Shown piece by piece: positions 50,440 through 58,108 of a stretch of DNA of 64,000 bases. A program made the position numbers and the translations under genes. The DNA is from JAJRXR01 sp041987545 (lineage in GTDB: Bacteria; Planctomycetota; Phycisphaerae; Phycisphaerales; UBA1924). Position 1 is the stretch's first letter. Each line of letters begins with the position of its first letter. Under the pieces are notes generated by a model. It was not told where the DNA came from. It made no database searches and worked only from the letters and a program-made list of their open reading frames with translations. The stretch is from positions 848,289-912,288 of the forward strand of contig JBHIWH010000001.1 in the NCBI GenBank assembly GCA_041987545.1. Direction: 5' to 3'.

Positions 50440-51201
50440 CTAGTTCCGCCTGCGTCGTCGGACGGCCCCGACGCCCGCGCCGGCGAGCAGCAGCGTCACG
50501 GATCCCGGAGAGGGGATCGTGCTGAACGTGAAGTTGTCGATCGCGCCCGAGCCGCTCATCTCGATGGAGACGAAGACGACGCCGCGGCTGTCGAAGCCGT
50601 CGTCCTCGAAGGCCGAGGCGGTCTGGCCGCCCTCGCCGAGCTGGTCGTCGAGGGAGGTCAGGTCGAGTGTGTCGTACCCGTTCGGGCCGTGCGTCTGGAT
50701 GTCGTTGGACCAGCCGGCGGGGACGTCGTAGATCCGGGTCCTGCCGCCCGAGTCCAGGAGCGTGACAAGGACGTGGTTGCCCGCGTCGACGTCGATGATG
50801 GTGACCTCCCGCATCTCGACCTCGGTCATGAAGCTGAAGACGAAGGTGCCGCCGAGGGGCGAGTCGTTGGGCAGGTCGAAGATGCCGGCGACGCTCTGGT
50901 TCGGGTTCTGCATGCTCTGGAGGATGAGCACGTTGCCGAGCCCGACGAGCAGGTCGGGGTCGGGGCCGCCCGAGTTGACCCCGCCGGGGGTGGAGTCGAA
51001 GGCGGCGGCGCCGAGCGTGTTGGCGCCGAACCCGTTGATGTTGACCAGGTTCCCGAACTTCTCCGGGCTGGAGACCAGCTGCCCGTTGGCGAGCGGGCTG
51101 ATCAGGTCGTCCTCGGTGTCGAAGTTCAGGCTGACGACGCCGCCCAACGAAATGGGCGACAGGCCCGCCATGACCCCTATGGCGATCGCGCAACGGTGCA
51201 T
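50440..51201 (-). CDS. Secreted PEP-CTERM-like protein
   Basis: 253 aa. An N-terminal signal (HRCAIAIGVMAGLSPISLGG) is followed by a beta-sandwich-like body (LNFDTEDDLISPLANGQL, VEMREVTIIDVDAGNHVLVT). The C-terminus is a PEP-CTERM-type sorting signal: the IPSPGS motif, a hydrophobic helix (VTLLLAGAGVGAV) and a run of Arg. Such proteins are processed by exosortase and moved to the outer surface; no exosortase is in the window. ATG 51201 is chosen for the signal peptide and the preceding GGGAGCG. The binding partner is unknown. Confidence 0.75.
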   Translation of the reverse strand: MHRCAIAIGVMAGLSPISLGGVVSLNFDTEDDLISPLANGQLVSSPEKFGNLVNINGFGANTLGAAAFDSTPGGVNSGGPDPDLLVGLGNVLILQSMQNPNQSVAGIFDLPNDSPLGGTFVFSFMTEVEMREVTIIDVDAGNHVLVTLLDSGGRTRIYDVPAGWSNDIQTHGPNGYDTLDLTSLDDQLGEGGQTASAFEDDGFDSRGVVFVSIEMSGSGAIDNFTFSTIPSPGSVTLLLAGAGVGAVRRRRRN

Positions 51202-51450
51202 GTCCGCGCTCCCGTCTGTTCTGTCAGACAGCCCCGCGTGAGAGGCGACGTCCCGGGCAACGGATTCCGGGCCACGTGCGACGGTGGCGTGCTGTCCGTG
51301 CGGAATGTGCGGCCTGAAACGCCTGCCCGCCAACGACTTAGGGCTGTTTGAGCCCAGATCGATGGCTCTCGGACGCGGGGAATCGGGGCGTGGCGGCGTT
51401 ATCGGGCCCGGGCGGGCGCCGGGGTTCGGCGAACGGGGCCGGGATGCGAT

Positions 51451-52872
51451 CTAGCGCGTCGCGCCGACGGTCAGGTCCGCCGGGCTGGTCGCCGCGGGGG
51501 CGGCGGACTCGACGTGCAGCCGCTTGGCCCGGTGCTCGGACCAGTCGTTGACCTTCCGGTCGGGCGAGGACTGTCCCCGGTGCAGGCGCACGACGTCGTA
51601 GCGGTTGTTCCGCTGGGCGGGTGTGAAGCCCGCGTCGCGGATCAGGCGGCAGAGGACCGCCTCGTCGAGGCAGTACGTCGTCCCGGCGCTCGAGACGACG
51701 TTCTCCTCCATCATGACGCTTCCCATGTCGTTGGCGCCGAAGTGCAGGGCGACCTGCCCGATGTGCGGGCCCATGGTGACCCAGCTGGAGCCGATGGAGT
51801 AGATGTTGTCGAGCATGAGGCGGCTGACGGCCTGGGTGCGCAGGTACTCGGTCGAGCCGGCCAGACGGAGGCGTCGGCCGAACTCGGGGTGCAGGTCCTT
51901 GGCGCCCGAGCCGTCCAGCCGCGCGACGGCGTCGCCCGGGAAGGTTTCGCCCAGGGCCTCGAGGTCGCCCTCGGCGGGCCACTCGCGGAGACGGCCGAGG
52001 GGTGTGTTCTCGGGCTGGAACGGCCAGGAGATGAACGCCGTGTACGCGCCGCCCGGCCCGTCCGCCGTCCCCTCGCCGTACTCCAGCAGCGCCTTGTCCT
52101 GCCATCGCCGGACGAGGCCCATGTGGTGCACGCGGTCGGCGTGGCCCTCGATGTGGCCGAACATCATCGTCGCGCTGGTGAACATGCCGAGGCTGTGGGC
52201 GACGTTCATGACGGTCAGCCACGCCTCGGCGTCGCACTTGCCCATGCCGATCTTGGACCGGACGGCCGAGGCGAAGATCTCGCCGCCCCCGCCGGGCAGC
52301 GAGTCCAGCCCGGCTTCCTTCAGGCGGACCATGACCCAGCGGCACTTCTCGGCCAGCGTCGCGCCGGGCGGGTCGAAGAAGTTGACGAACTCGATGAACT
52401 CGGGCGGGCTGAACGCGTGCACGTGGATGTGCGGGAACCGCGTCTTGATCTCGCGGAGCAGCTCGAGGTACCAGTCCAGGGGCAGCTCGGGATTCATGCC
52501 GCCCTGCATGAGGATCTGGGTCCCGCCGATGGCGCTCAGCTCCTCGATCTTCTCGAACAGCTGCTCGTACTCGAGGGTGTACGCCTCGGGGTCGCCCTGC
52601 TTGCGGTAGAAGGCGCAGAACGTGCAGCGGGCGGTGCAGACGTTGGTGTAGTTGATGTTGCGGTCGATGACGTAGGTGCGGACCGAGCCGCCGTGGATCC
52701 GCCGGCACCGGGCGTTGGCCCAGCGGCCGAGCGTGTTGGTCGGGGCGCCCGTGAGCAGGTCCATGCCCTGCTCGGGCGTCAGCCGCGCCTCTCCCCGGAC
52801 GACGGCGGCGAGCAGGCCGGCGTCCAGCGCGTCGTGCTTGGGGTGGGTCGGTGGGGGGGCGTAGATGGTCAT
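51451..52872 (-). CDS. mqnC: Dehypoxanthine futalosine cyclase (cyclic DHFL synthase)
   Basis: 473-aa radical-SAM enzyme of the futalosine route to menaquinone. The 4Fe-4S motif is CTARCTFCAFYRK (CX3CX2C), preceded by YVIDRNINYTNV. Family blocks are GGTQILMQGGMNPELPLDWY, HVHAFSPPEFIEF, LPGGGGEIFASAVRSKI, and the C-terminal NDMGSVMMEENVVSSAGTTY. It is about 80-100 aa longer than usual, through an insert near TPLGRLREWPAEGDLEALG and a C-terminal extension. MqnE/MqnA-type partners are not in the window. The ATG has GAGGTCCCGG upstream. Confidence 0.9.
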   Translation of the reverse strand: MTIYAPPPTHPKHDALDAGLLAAVVRGEARLTPEQGMDLLTGAPTNTLGRWANARCRRIHGGSVRTYVIDRNINYTNVCTARCTFCAFYRKQGDPEAYTLEYEQLFEKIEELSAIGGTQILMQGGMNPELPLDWYLELLREIKTRFPHIHVHAFSPPEFIEFVNFFDPPGATLAEKCRWVMVRLKEAGLDSLPGGGGEIFASAVRSKIGMGKCDAEAWLTVMNVAHSLGMFTSATMMFGHIEGHADRVHHMGLVRRWQDKALLEYGEGTADGPGGAYTAFISWPFQPENTPLGRLREWPAEGDLEALGETFPGDAVARLDGSGAKDLHPEFGRRLRLAGSTEYLRTQAVSRLMLDNIYSIGSSWVTMGPHIGQVALHFGANDMGSVMMEENVVSSAGTTYCLDEAVLCRLIRDAGFTPAQRNNRYDVVRLHRGQSSPDRKVNDWSEHRAKRLHVESAAPAATSPADLTVGATR

Positions 52873-53017
52873 CCGGGACCTCGCCGTCGTCGGGCCGTCG
52901 CTGGACCCCCTGGCGACGCGCCGGGGGCCGAAGTTTCAAGAATCATTGAAATCATACCCCTCACGGGGCCCGGGGGCGAGTCGGCGGGATCGTCGGGATT
53001 CTGGATCCTGGGCCGGG

Positions 53018-54592
53018 CTAGGCTCCGGCCTCCCGGAGCTCCTCGGCGACCCCGGCGACCTTCGCCTGGCCCGACTTGTCCAGCACGCTGACGACGATCG
53101 CGACGCCGAAGCCCACGAGGAACGACGGCAGCAGCACGTCGAGCGAGCCGAGGTACCCGACCAGGTCGTCGTGGCCCATGGCCTCGAGGATCGGCGGCGC
53201 CGCGAACTTGAAGAACGGCACGCAGAGGAAGCCGGCGACCATGGCGCACTTGGCGCCCATCGCCGTGAGCTTGGACCAGAAGAGGCTGAGGATCATCACC
53301 GGGCAGAACGTGGCGGCGATGCCCGACCAGCCGAAGATGATGGTCCAGAAGACGCCGTTCTCCTTGTCGTAGAGCAGGATCCCGATCCCGATCCCGAACG
53401 CGACGAGCGACAGGACCAGCGTGACCTTCTTGGACAGTGAGACGAGCTGCTCGTCGGGCATCTCGGGGTGGCGGGACTTCTGCCAGTAGTCGCGGACGCC
53501 CGCGGACGATGCGACGACCAGCAGCGAGTCGATAGTGGACATGATCGCGGACAGCACCATCGCGATGAACACGCCGGCGAAGAACGCGGGCAGGAGCGTC
53601 GTGGCCATGTACGGCAGGATGTCGTCCTGGTGCCCGCCGATCTGCTCCTGGGTGAACATGCCGCGGCCGACGATCCCGACCAGGACGGCGCCCGAGTCGG
53701 CGAGCAGCGTCCAGAACAGGGCGACCGCGGCGCCCTTGGGGATCTCCCGGTCGCTCCGCAGCGAGATGAACCGGACGAAGACCTGGGGCGAGCCCCAGAA
53801 CCCGATGCCGATGGCGACGAGGCCGAGGATCGCGATGATCGAGCCGGTGTTCCAGCTGCCCGTCGAGGGCGCGACGACGCCGGTCTCGGGGTCGGCCGGG
53901 CCGGGGCCGTGTAGGCTGAGCAGGTGGGGGTCGATCGCGCGGAGCGAGTCGAGCAGGTTCGTGACGCCCGAGTACTCGAGGAAGCCGACGATGGGCAGGG
54001 CGACCAGGCCCAGGAACATGAGCGAGCCCTGGAAGACGTCGGACCAGACGACGGCGGTGAAGCCGCCCTGGGTGATGTAGATCAGGACGACACCGAATCC
54101 GATGGCGGCGCCCAGGTAGTGGTCCCAGCCGAGGAACGAGTTGAACGCGTCGCCGGTCGCGAAGACCTGGGCGCCGGCGTAGATCGCGACGAAGACGACG
54201 AGCGAGCCGGCGGCGATCAGGCGCAGCCAGTGCCCCGAATCGCGGAGGCGCGACTCCAGGTAGTCCGGGACCGTGATCGAGTCGTACTTGTCGGTGAGCC
54301 GCTTGAACCGCTTGGACATGATGAGCCAGGCGCCGCCCACGCCGAGCATCTCGCCCAGCACGACCCAGAACGCGTTGACGCCGACGGCGTAGCCCATGCC
54401 CGTCAGCCCGAGCAGCAGCCACGCCGACTCGCCCGTGGCGCGGGCGCTGAAGGCGACGTTGATGAAGCCCAGACGCTTGCCGGAGGCGAAGTAGTCGCGG
54501 ATGTCGTGCATCCGCTTGGAGGCGAGGTACCCGATCAGGAGGAGCACGCCCGCGTACAGGGCGACGGCGATGATCTTCCAGACCGTGTCCAT
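53018..54592 (-). CDS. Sodium:solute symporter (PutP/SSS family)
   Basis: 524-aa symporter with about 13 membrane helices. IRDYFASGKRLGFINVAFSA, ATGESAWLLLGLTGMGYAVG and the Na+-site helix FIAMVLSAIMSTIDSLLVVA (Ser/Thr pair) are typical, and RSDREIPKGAA marks the middle loop. Overall it resembles proline/sodium symporters, but the solute cannot be fixed. I chose ATG 54592 (DTVWKIIAVALYAGVLLLIG) because an earlier in-frame ATG at 54682 overlaps a TATGCT promoter-like box and would add a Pro/Ala-rich leader. Faces the mqnC promoter region on the same strand. Confidence 0.88.
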   Translation of the reverse strand: MDTVWKIIAVALYAGVLLLIGYLASKRMHDIRDYFASGKRLGFINVAFSARATGESAWLLLGLTGMGYAVGVNAFWVVLGEMLGVGGAWLIMSKRFKRLTDKYDSITVPDYLESRLRDSGHWLRLIAAGSLVVFVAIYAGAQVFATGDAFNSFLGWDHYLGAAIGFGVVLIYITQGGFTAVVWSDVFQGSLMFLGLVALPIVGFLEYSGVTNLLDSLRAIDPHLLSLHGPGPADPETGVVAPSTGSWNTGSIIAILGLVAIGIGFWGSPQVFVRFISLRSDREIPKGAAVALFWTLLADSGAVLVGIVGRGMFTQEQIGGHQDDILPYMATTLLPAFFAGVFIAMVLSAIMSTIDSLLVVASSAGVRDYWQKSRHPEMPDEQLVSLSKKVTLVLSLVAFGIGIGILLYDKENGVFWTIIFGWSGIAATFCPVMILSLFWSKLTAMGAKCAMVAGFLCVPFFKFAAPPILEAMGHDDLVGYLGSLDVLLPSFLVGFGVAIVVSVLDKSGQAKVAGVAEELREAGA

Positions 54593-54702
54593 CGTGGACG
54601 CGTCGGCGGTCTCCGGGGCGACGGCGGGCAGGGCGGCGAGGGCTCGGATGGCGGGCCTCCTCTCGGGGGAAGCCGCCAGCATACAGGCGGATCCGCCCGG
54701 CT

Positions 54703-55146
54703 TCAGCCGCGCCGCGACTCGTCGATCGACGCGATCGTCGCGGAAAGGCGGGCGATCAGGACGGTGTCGCCGGCCGCGTGCGCGTGGATCGCCGCCTCGG
54801 CGAACGAGATGCGCCGCCCGCTCCGGATGACCCGGGCCTCGGCGGAGAACGTGTCGCCCCGCGCGGGCTCGAGCAGGCTGACCTTGTACTCGACGGTCAG
54901 CACGCCGTGGCCCTCGGGCGCGAGCGTCATGACCGCGTACCCGCAGGCCGAGTCCCCGATCGCGGCGATCGCCGCGGCGTGCATGAACCCGTGCTGCTGC
55001 GTGAGGTCGGCGCTGGCGGGCATCTCGATCCGGACGCGCCCGTCGCTGGCCTCGGCGAGCCGGGCGCCGAGCGTCGCCATGAACGGCTGCCGCGCAAAGC
55101 TCTCGGCGATCCGTGGGTCGATCCCGCCCGTGCCCTCGTCGGTCAT
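54703..55146 (-). CDS. PaaI-like hotdog-fold thioesterase
   Basis: 147 aa with the single hotdog domain of PaaI/YbgC-like acyl-CoA thioesterases. QQHGFMHAAAIAAIGDSACG carries the HG and Asp region of the central helix, flanked by strands (VLTVEYKVSLLEPARGDTFS, VIRSGRRISFAEAAIH). Cytoplasmic; the acyl substrate is unknown. ATG 55146 lies 6 nt after a TACGCT box, without a Shine-Dalgarno sequence. It is 20 nt from the recombinase gene on the same strand. Confidence 0.82.
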   Translation of the reverse strand: MTDEGTGGIDPRIAESFARQPFMATLGARLAEASDGRVRIEMPASADLTQQHGFMHAAAIAAIGDSACGYAVMTLAPEGHGVLTVEYKVSLLEPARGDTFSAEARVIRSGRRISFAEAAIHAHAAGDTVLIARLSATIASIDESRRG

Positions 55147-55152
55147 GGGCGT

Positions 55153-55158
55153 AGCGTA
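55153..55158 (-). promoter_or_regulatory. -10 box for a leaderless start at 55146
   Basis: On the minus strand TACGCT ends 6 nt before ATG 55146, in the 19-nt spacer behind the recombinase gene. Confidence 0.4.
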
Positions 55159-55165
55159 CGCGGGC

Positions 55166-56146
55166 CTAGGGCCTGGGGTGGTGGCGGCGGTGCACGTCCT
55201 TGAGCTGCGTCCGGTCCACGTGCGTGTAGATCTGCGTCGTCGAGATGTCCGCGTGCCCGAGCAGCTCCTGGACGGTCCGCAGGTCCGCCCCGCCGATGAG
55301 CAGGTGGGTCGCGAAGCTGTGGCGGAGCACGTGCGGGTGGACGTCGCGGAGGCCGGCCAGGGCCGCGTAGCGCTTGACGATCTGCCAGACTCGGACTCGT
55401 TCGATCGGGCGGCCCGAGCGGGTGAGGAACACCCGGCCCGCGTCGCGACGCTCGGCCGCACGCTCGGCCGTGATCAGCGCGGGGCGGCATTCGCCCAGGT
55501 ACCGCTCGAGCCACCGCTCCGCCGGCCGTCCCATCGGGACCAGGCGCTGCTTGCTGCCCTTGCCGGTGACGAGGATGGCGGCGGCGTCCGGCTTGATGTC
55601 CGAGAGCTGGATCGTGCCGACCTCGCTGGCGCGGAGCCCGCAGGCGTACATCAGCTCGAGCATCGCCCGGTCTCGGATCCAGAGTGGCGGGCCGGACGCG
55701 GGCGAGTCAGGCGCCGAAGCGGTCTCGATGAGCGATCGCATCTGCCCGGGGCTGAGCACGCCGGGCAGCCTCTTCCAGCGGGTCGGCTGGTCGAGCACGT
55801 CGGCGGGGTTTGACGTCGTGAACCCGCGGGCGCAGAGCCAGCGGCAGAAGACCTTGATCGTCGCGAGCCGGCGGGCGACGGTCGCCGAGGCGTAGCCACG
55901 CTCGGCGGTCAGGCCCTGGACGTGCGCGACCAGGGCGCGCGGCGCGACGTCGCCCGGGCCGCCGGCGCCGGCGCCCGAGAGCTCGGCGAGCAGGTCCACG
56001 AGGTCGCGCTCGTACGCCTCCATGCTCGCGGGCGCCAGGCCGCACTCGATCCGCAGGTAGACCAGGAACTCGCCGAGGACAGGCCGGAGGCCCGGGGCGA
56101 TGGTCTCGCGGAGGGACTCGACGCGGGATGGGCGCGCGTGGGGCAC
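55166..56146 (-). CDS. XerC/XerD-type tyrosine recombinase
   Basis: 326 aa, the size of chromosome-dimer-resolving XerC/D. The N-terminal SAM-like core-binding domain (FLVYLRIECGLAPASMEAYE) is followed by the catalytic domain with Arg in YACGLRASEVGTI, Lys in GKGSKQRLVPMG, His-x-x-Arg in HVLRHSFATHLL, His in LLGHADISTTQIY and the nucleophile Tyr of IYTHVD. All five key residues are intact. A housekeeping XerD role at dif is more likely than an integron or phage integrase, because no mobile element or att site flanks it. Confidence 0.88.
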   Translation of the reverse strand: MPHARPSRVESLRETIAPGLRPVLGEFLVYLRIECGLAPASMEAYERDLVDLLAELSGAGAGGPGDVAPRALVAHVQGLTAERGYASATVARRLATIKVFCRWLCARGFTTSNPADVLDQPTRWKRLPGVLSPGQMRSLIETASAPDSPASGPPLWIRDRAMLELMYACGLRASEVGTIQLSDIKPDAAAILVTGKGSKQRLVPMGRPAERWLERYLGECRPALITAERAAERRDAGRVFLTRSGRPIERVRVWQIVKRYAALAGLRDVHPHVLRHSFATHLLIGGADLRTVQELLGHADISTTQIYTHVDRTQLKDVHRRHHPRP

Positions 56147-56180
56147 GGTGAGGTCATCGGCGAGTCGGGGCGGGGGTCAA

Positions 56181-56216
56181 AAAGGAAAAACGCCCCGGCC
56201 TGTGGAGCCGGGGCGT
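56181..56216 (-). terminator. Intrinsic terminator after flagellin gene 1
   Basis: On the minus strand ACGCCCCGGC (56216-56207) pairs with GCCGGGGCGT (56199-56190) and is followed by TTTTTCCTTT. It lies 27 nt after the flagellin stop. Confidence 0.9.
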
Positions 56217-56242
56217 CTCGCGTTCAGGGATTGCTCTCGGGA

Positions 56243-57754
56243 TTAGCCGAGGAGCTGGAGGGCGTTCTGCGGCCGCTGGTTGGCGAGCGCGAGAACGTTG
56301 GTGGAGGCGGAGACCAGGATCTGGTTCCGGGTCAGGGAAGCGGTCTCGTTGGCGAAGTCGGCGTCACGGATGACGGACTCGGCGGCCGAGGTGTTCTCGA
56401 TGGTGACACCCAGGCTCCGGATGGTCGCGCCGATGACGTTCTTCTGGAACGCACCGAGGCGGCCGCGGAGGCTGGAGACCTGCTCGATGGCCTCGTCGAC
56501 GATCTTCTGAGCGCCGGACAGGTCGGACGCATCGACCGAGGTGAGGTCGTAGGTCTTGCCGGAGCCGAGGTCGTCGAGGAAGCCGAGGCTGTTGGTGCCC
56601 AGGTTCCGGACGGCAACGTTCTGGATGCCGAGCGAGACGCGGCCGGCGATGTTCACGTCGGAGGAGAGCTGGAAGTCGGCGCCGCCGCCGCTGATCGTGA
56701 AGGCGTCGACCGAGGCGAGGGTCGTCGCGGTGGTGTTGTTCAGGGTCATCTCGACGTTGAGGAAGTCGGAGTTGACGGAGAGGTTGGTGCCGTTGCCGGT
56801 GGCGATCAGGCCGTTGATGGTGCCGCCGACGTCCTGGCCCTCGTCGCGGACGGGGTTGGAGGCGTTGGCGAAGGTGGAGGCGACGGTGGTGTCGATCGTG
56901 GTGGTGTCACCCGACTCGAAGTTGTGGATGCCGTCACCGCCGGAGATGCCGCCGTCATCGACGACCTTGACGGAGACGAACTCGTCGGAGCCGTACTCCT
57001 CGGAGCGGAGGGCGAAGCCCGTGGTGCCCGCGGAGGCGGTGACGCCGGTGACGTCGGAGAAGGTGTTGATGGCGGCGGTGATGGTGGCCAGGGTCTGGCT
57101 GGAGGTGAACTGGAGCTCGCGGGAGCCCTTGGAGCCGGCGATCTCGATGACGAACGCGGAGGTCGCGCCGCCGAGGTCGAGGGTCGCGCCGCCGAGGGAG
57201 AGGTAGAGGCCGCCCTGCTGGGCGGACTGGGTGATGACGGCCTGGACGTCGAGGCTGGCGCCCTCGAACTTGGCGCCGTTGACCTTGAAGTCGGTGACGC
57301 CGGTGGCGACGGACTCGGTCTGGTAGTCGAAGGAGCCGTTGAGGAGCTTGGTGCCCTGGAAGCTGGTGGCGCCGGCGATCCGGTCGATGGTCTGCAGGAT
57401 CGAGTCGATCTGGTCCTGGTTGGCCTTGAGCTCGGACGCGGACTGGCCGGCCGTGCTCGAGGACGAGGTGAGCAGGCCCTGGAGCTCGGTCAGCAGACTC
57501 GAGATCTCCTGGAGACCGCCCTCGGCGATGTTGACGACCTGGTCGGCACGCTCGGAGTTGCCGACGGCGGCGTTGAGGGCCGTGATCTCGCCGCGGAGGT
57601 TCTCCGAGGCGATCAGGCCGGCCGGGTCGTCCTTACCACGGTTGATCCGGAGACCCGTGGACAGGCGCTCGAGCGAGCTGGTGAGCGAGAAGTTGTTCTG
57701 CGTCAGCACGCGCTGGGCAATCAGGGACGAGATGTTCGTGTTGATGCGACTCAT
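56243..57754 (-). CDS. fliC: Flagellin 1
   Basis: 503-aa filament subunit exported by the flagellar type III apparatus. The conserved D0/D1 ends are SRINTNISSLIAQRVLTQNN, LERLSTGLRINRGKDDPAGL at the N-terminus, and VIRDADFANETASLTRNQIL...LALANQRPQNALQLLG at the C-terminus. The central D2/D3 region is Thr/Ser/Gly-rich with repeated beta segments. CACGGAGGATCAGTCACA precedes ATG 57754; the ATG at the true SRINTN start was preferred to upstream codons. It has its own terminator and a 353-nt upstream spacer with a possible sigma-28 promoter. Confidence 0.96.
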   Translation of the reverse strand: MSRINTNISSLIAQRVLTQNNFSLTSSLERLSTGLRINRGKDDPAGLIASENLRGEITALNAAVGNSERADQVVNIAEGGLQEISSLLTELQGLLTSSSSTAGQSASELKANQDQIDSILQTIDRIAGATSFQGTKLLNGSFDYQTESVATGVTDFKVNGAKFEGASLDVQAVITQSAQQGGLYLSLGGATLDLGGATSAFVIEIAGSKGSRELQFTSSQTLATITAAINTFSDVTGVTASAGTTGFALRSEEYGSDEFVSVKVVDDGGISGGDGIHNFESGDTTTIDTTVASTFANASNPVRDEGQDVGGTINGLIATGNGTNLSVNSDFLNVEMTLNNTTATTLASVDAFTISGGGADFQLSSDVNIAGRVSLGIQNVAVRNLGTNSLGFLDDLGSGKTYDLTSVDASDLSGAQKIVDEAIEQVSSLRGRLGAFQKNVIGATIRSLGVTIENTSAAESVIRDADFANETASLTRNQILVSASTNVLALANQRPQNALQLLG

Positions 57755-57762
57755 TGTGACTG

Positions 57763-57773
57763 ATCCTCCGTGA
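57763..57773 (-). promoter_or_regulatory. Shared SD/CsrA-like site, flagellin 1
   Basis: On the minus strand TCACGGAGGAT ends 8 nt before the flagellin 1 start. The same 11-mer precedes flagellin 2. It contains the A(N)GGA core bound by CsrA and overlaps the Shine-Dalgarno sequence. Confidence 0.5.
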
Positions 57774-57926
57774 ACGCGATGAGAGAGGCGGGACGCTGCC
57801 CTTCCTCGTGTGTGCTCCGTCCGGGCGCCTCCCACCCAGGGGCCGGCTCGGCCGGCCCCGCTCCCCCGGCTCCAACCGGGGATCCGTATGTGCACGCCGG
57901 GGCGGATGCCCCGACGACGGATCGTG

Positions 57927-57954
57927 GGATCGGCGACGCCCGGATCGCGGTTCA
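57927..57954 (-). promoter_or_regulatory. Possible sigma-28-type promoter of flagellin 1
   Basis: In the 353-nt spacer 57755-58108, TGAAC (57954-57950) is 15 nt from GCCGATCC (57934-57927), close to the FliA -10 consensus GCCGATAA. The -35 match is poor. The rest of the spacer is GC-rich leader sequence plus the flagellin 2 terminator, with no gene. Confidence 0.3.
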
Positions 57955-58019
57955 GTGATGGTCCTCAGATTCAGGCAGAATCGGTGAGGTCTGCCGGTCG
58001 CCCGGGGCGTGGGACCACG

Positions 58020-58045
58020 AAAAACCCCCGCCGTTGGGCGGGGGT
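58020..58045 (-). terminator. Intrinsic terminator after flagellin gene 2
   Basis: On the minus strand ACCCCCGCC (58045-58037) pairs with GGCGGGGGT (58032-58024) around a 4-nt loop, followed by TTTTTCG. It lies 64 nt after the flagellin 2 stop. Confidence 0.9.
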
Positions 58046-58108
58046 CCGGGTGTGGTTCTCAACCGTCCTGACTCGAATGCCCGGGGAGCGGGCGCAGGTC
58101 CGCGGCGG

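Noticed and set aside
51514..53091. 525-aa open frame on the plus strand
   Set aside because: Antisense to mqnC, whose radical-SAM motif is clear.
55166..56146. Integrase of a mobile element
   Set aside because: Sequence and length fit housekeeping XerC/D; no att repeats, tRNA target, phage genes or composition shift flank it.
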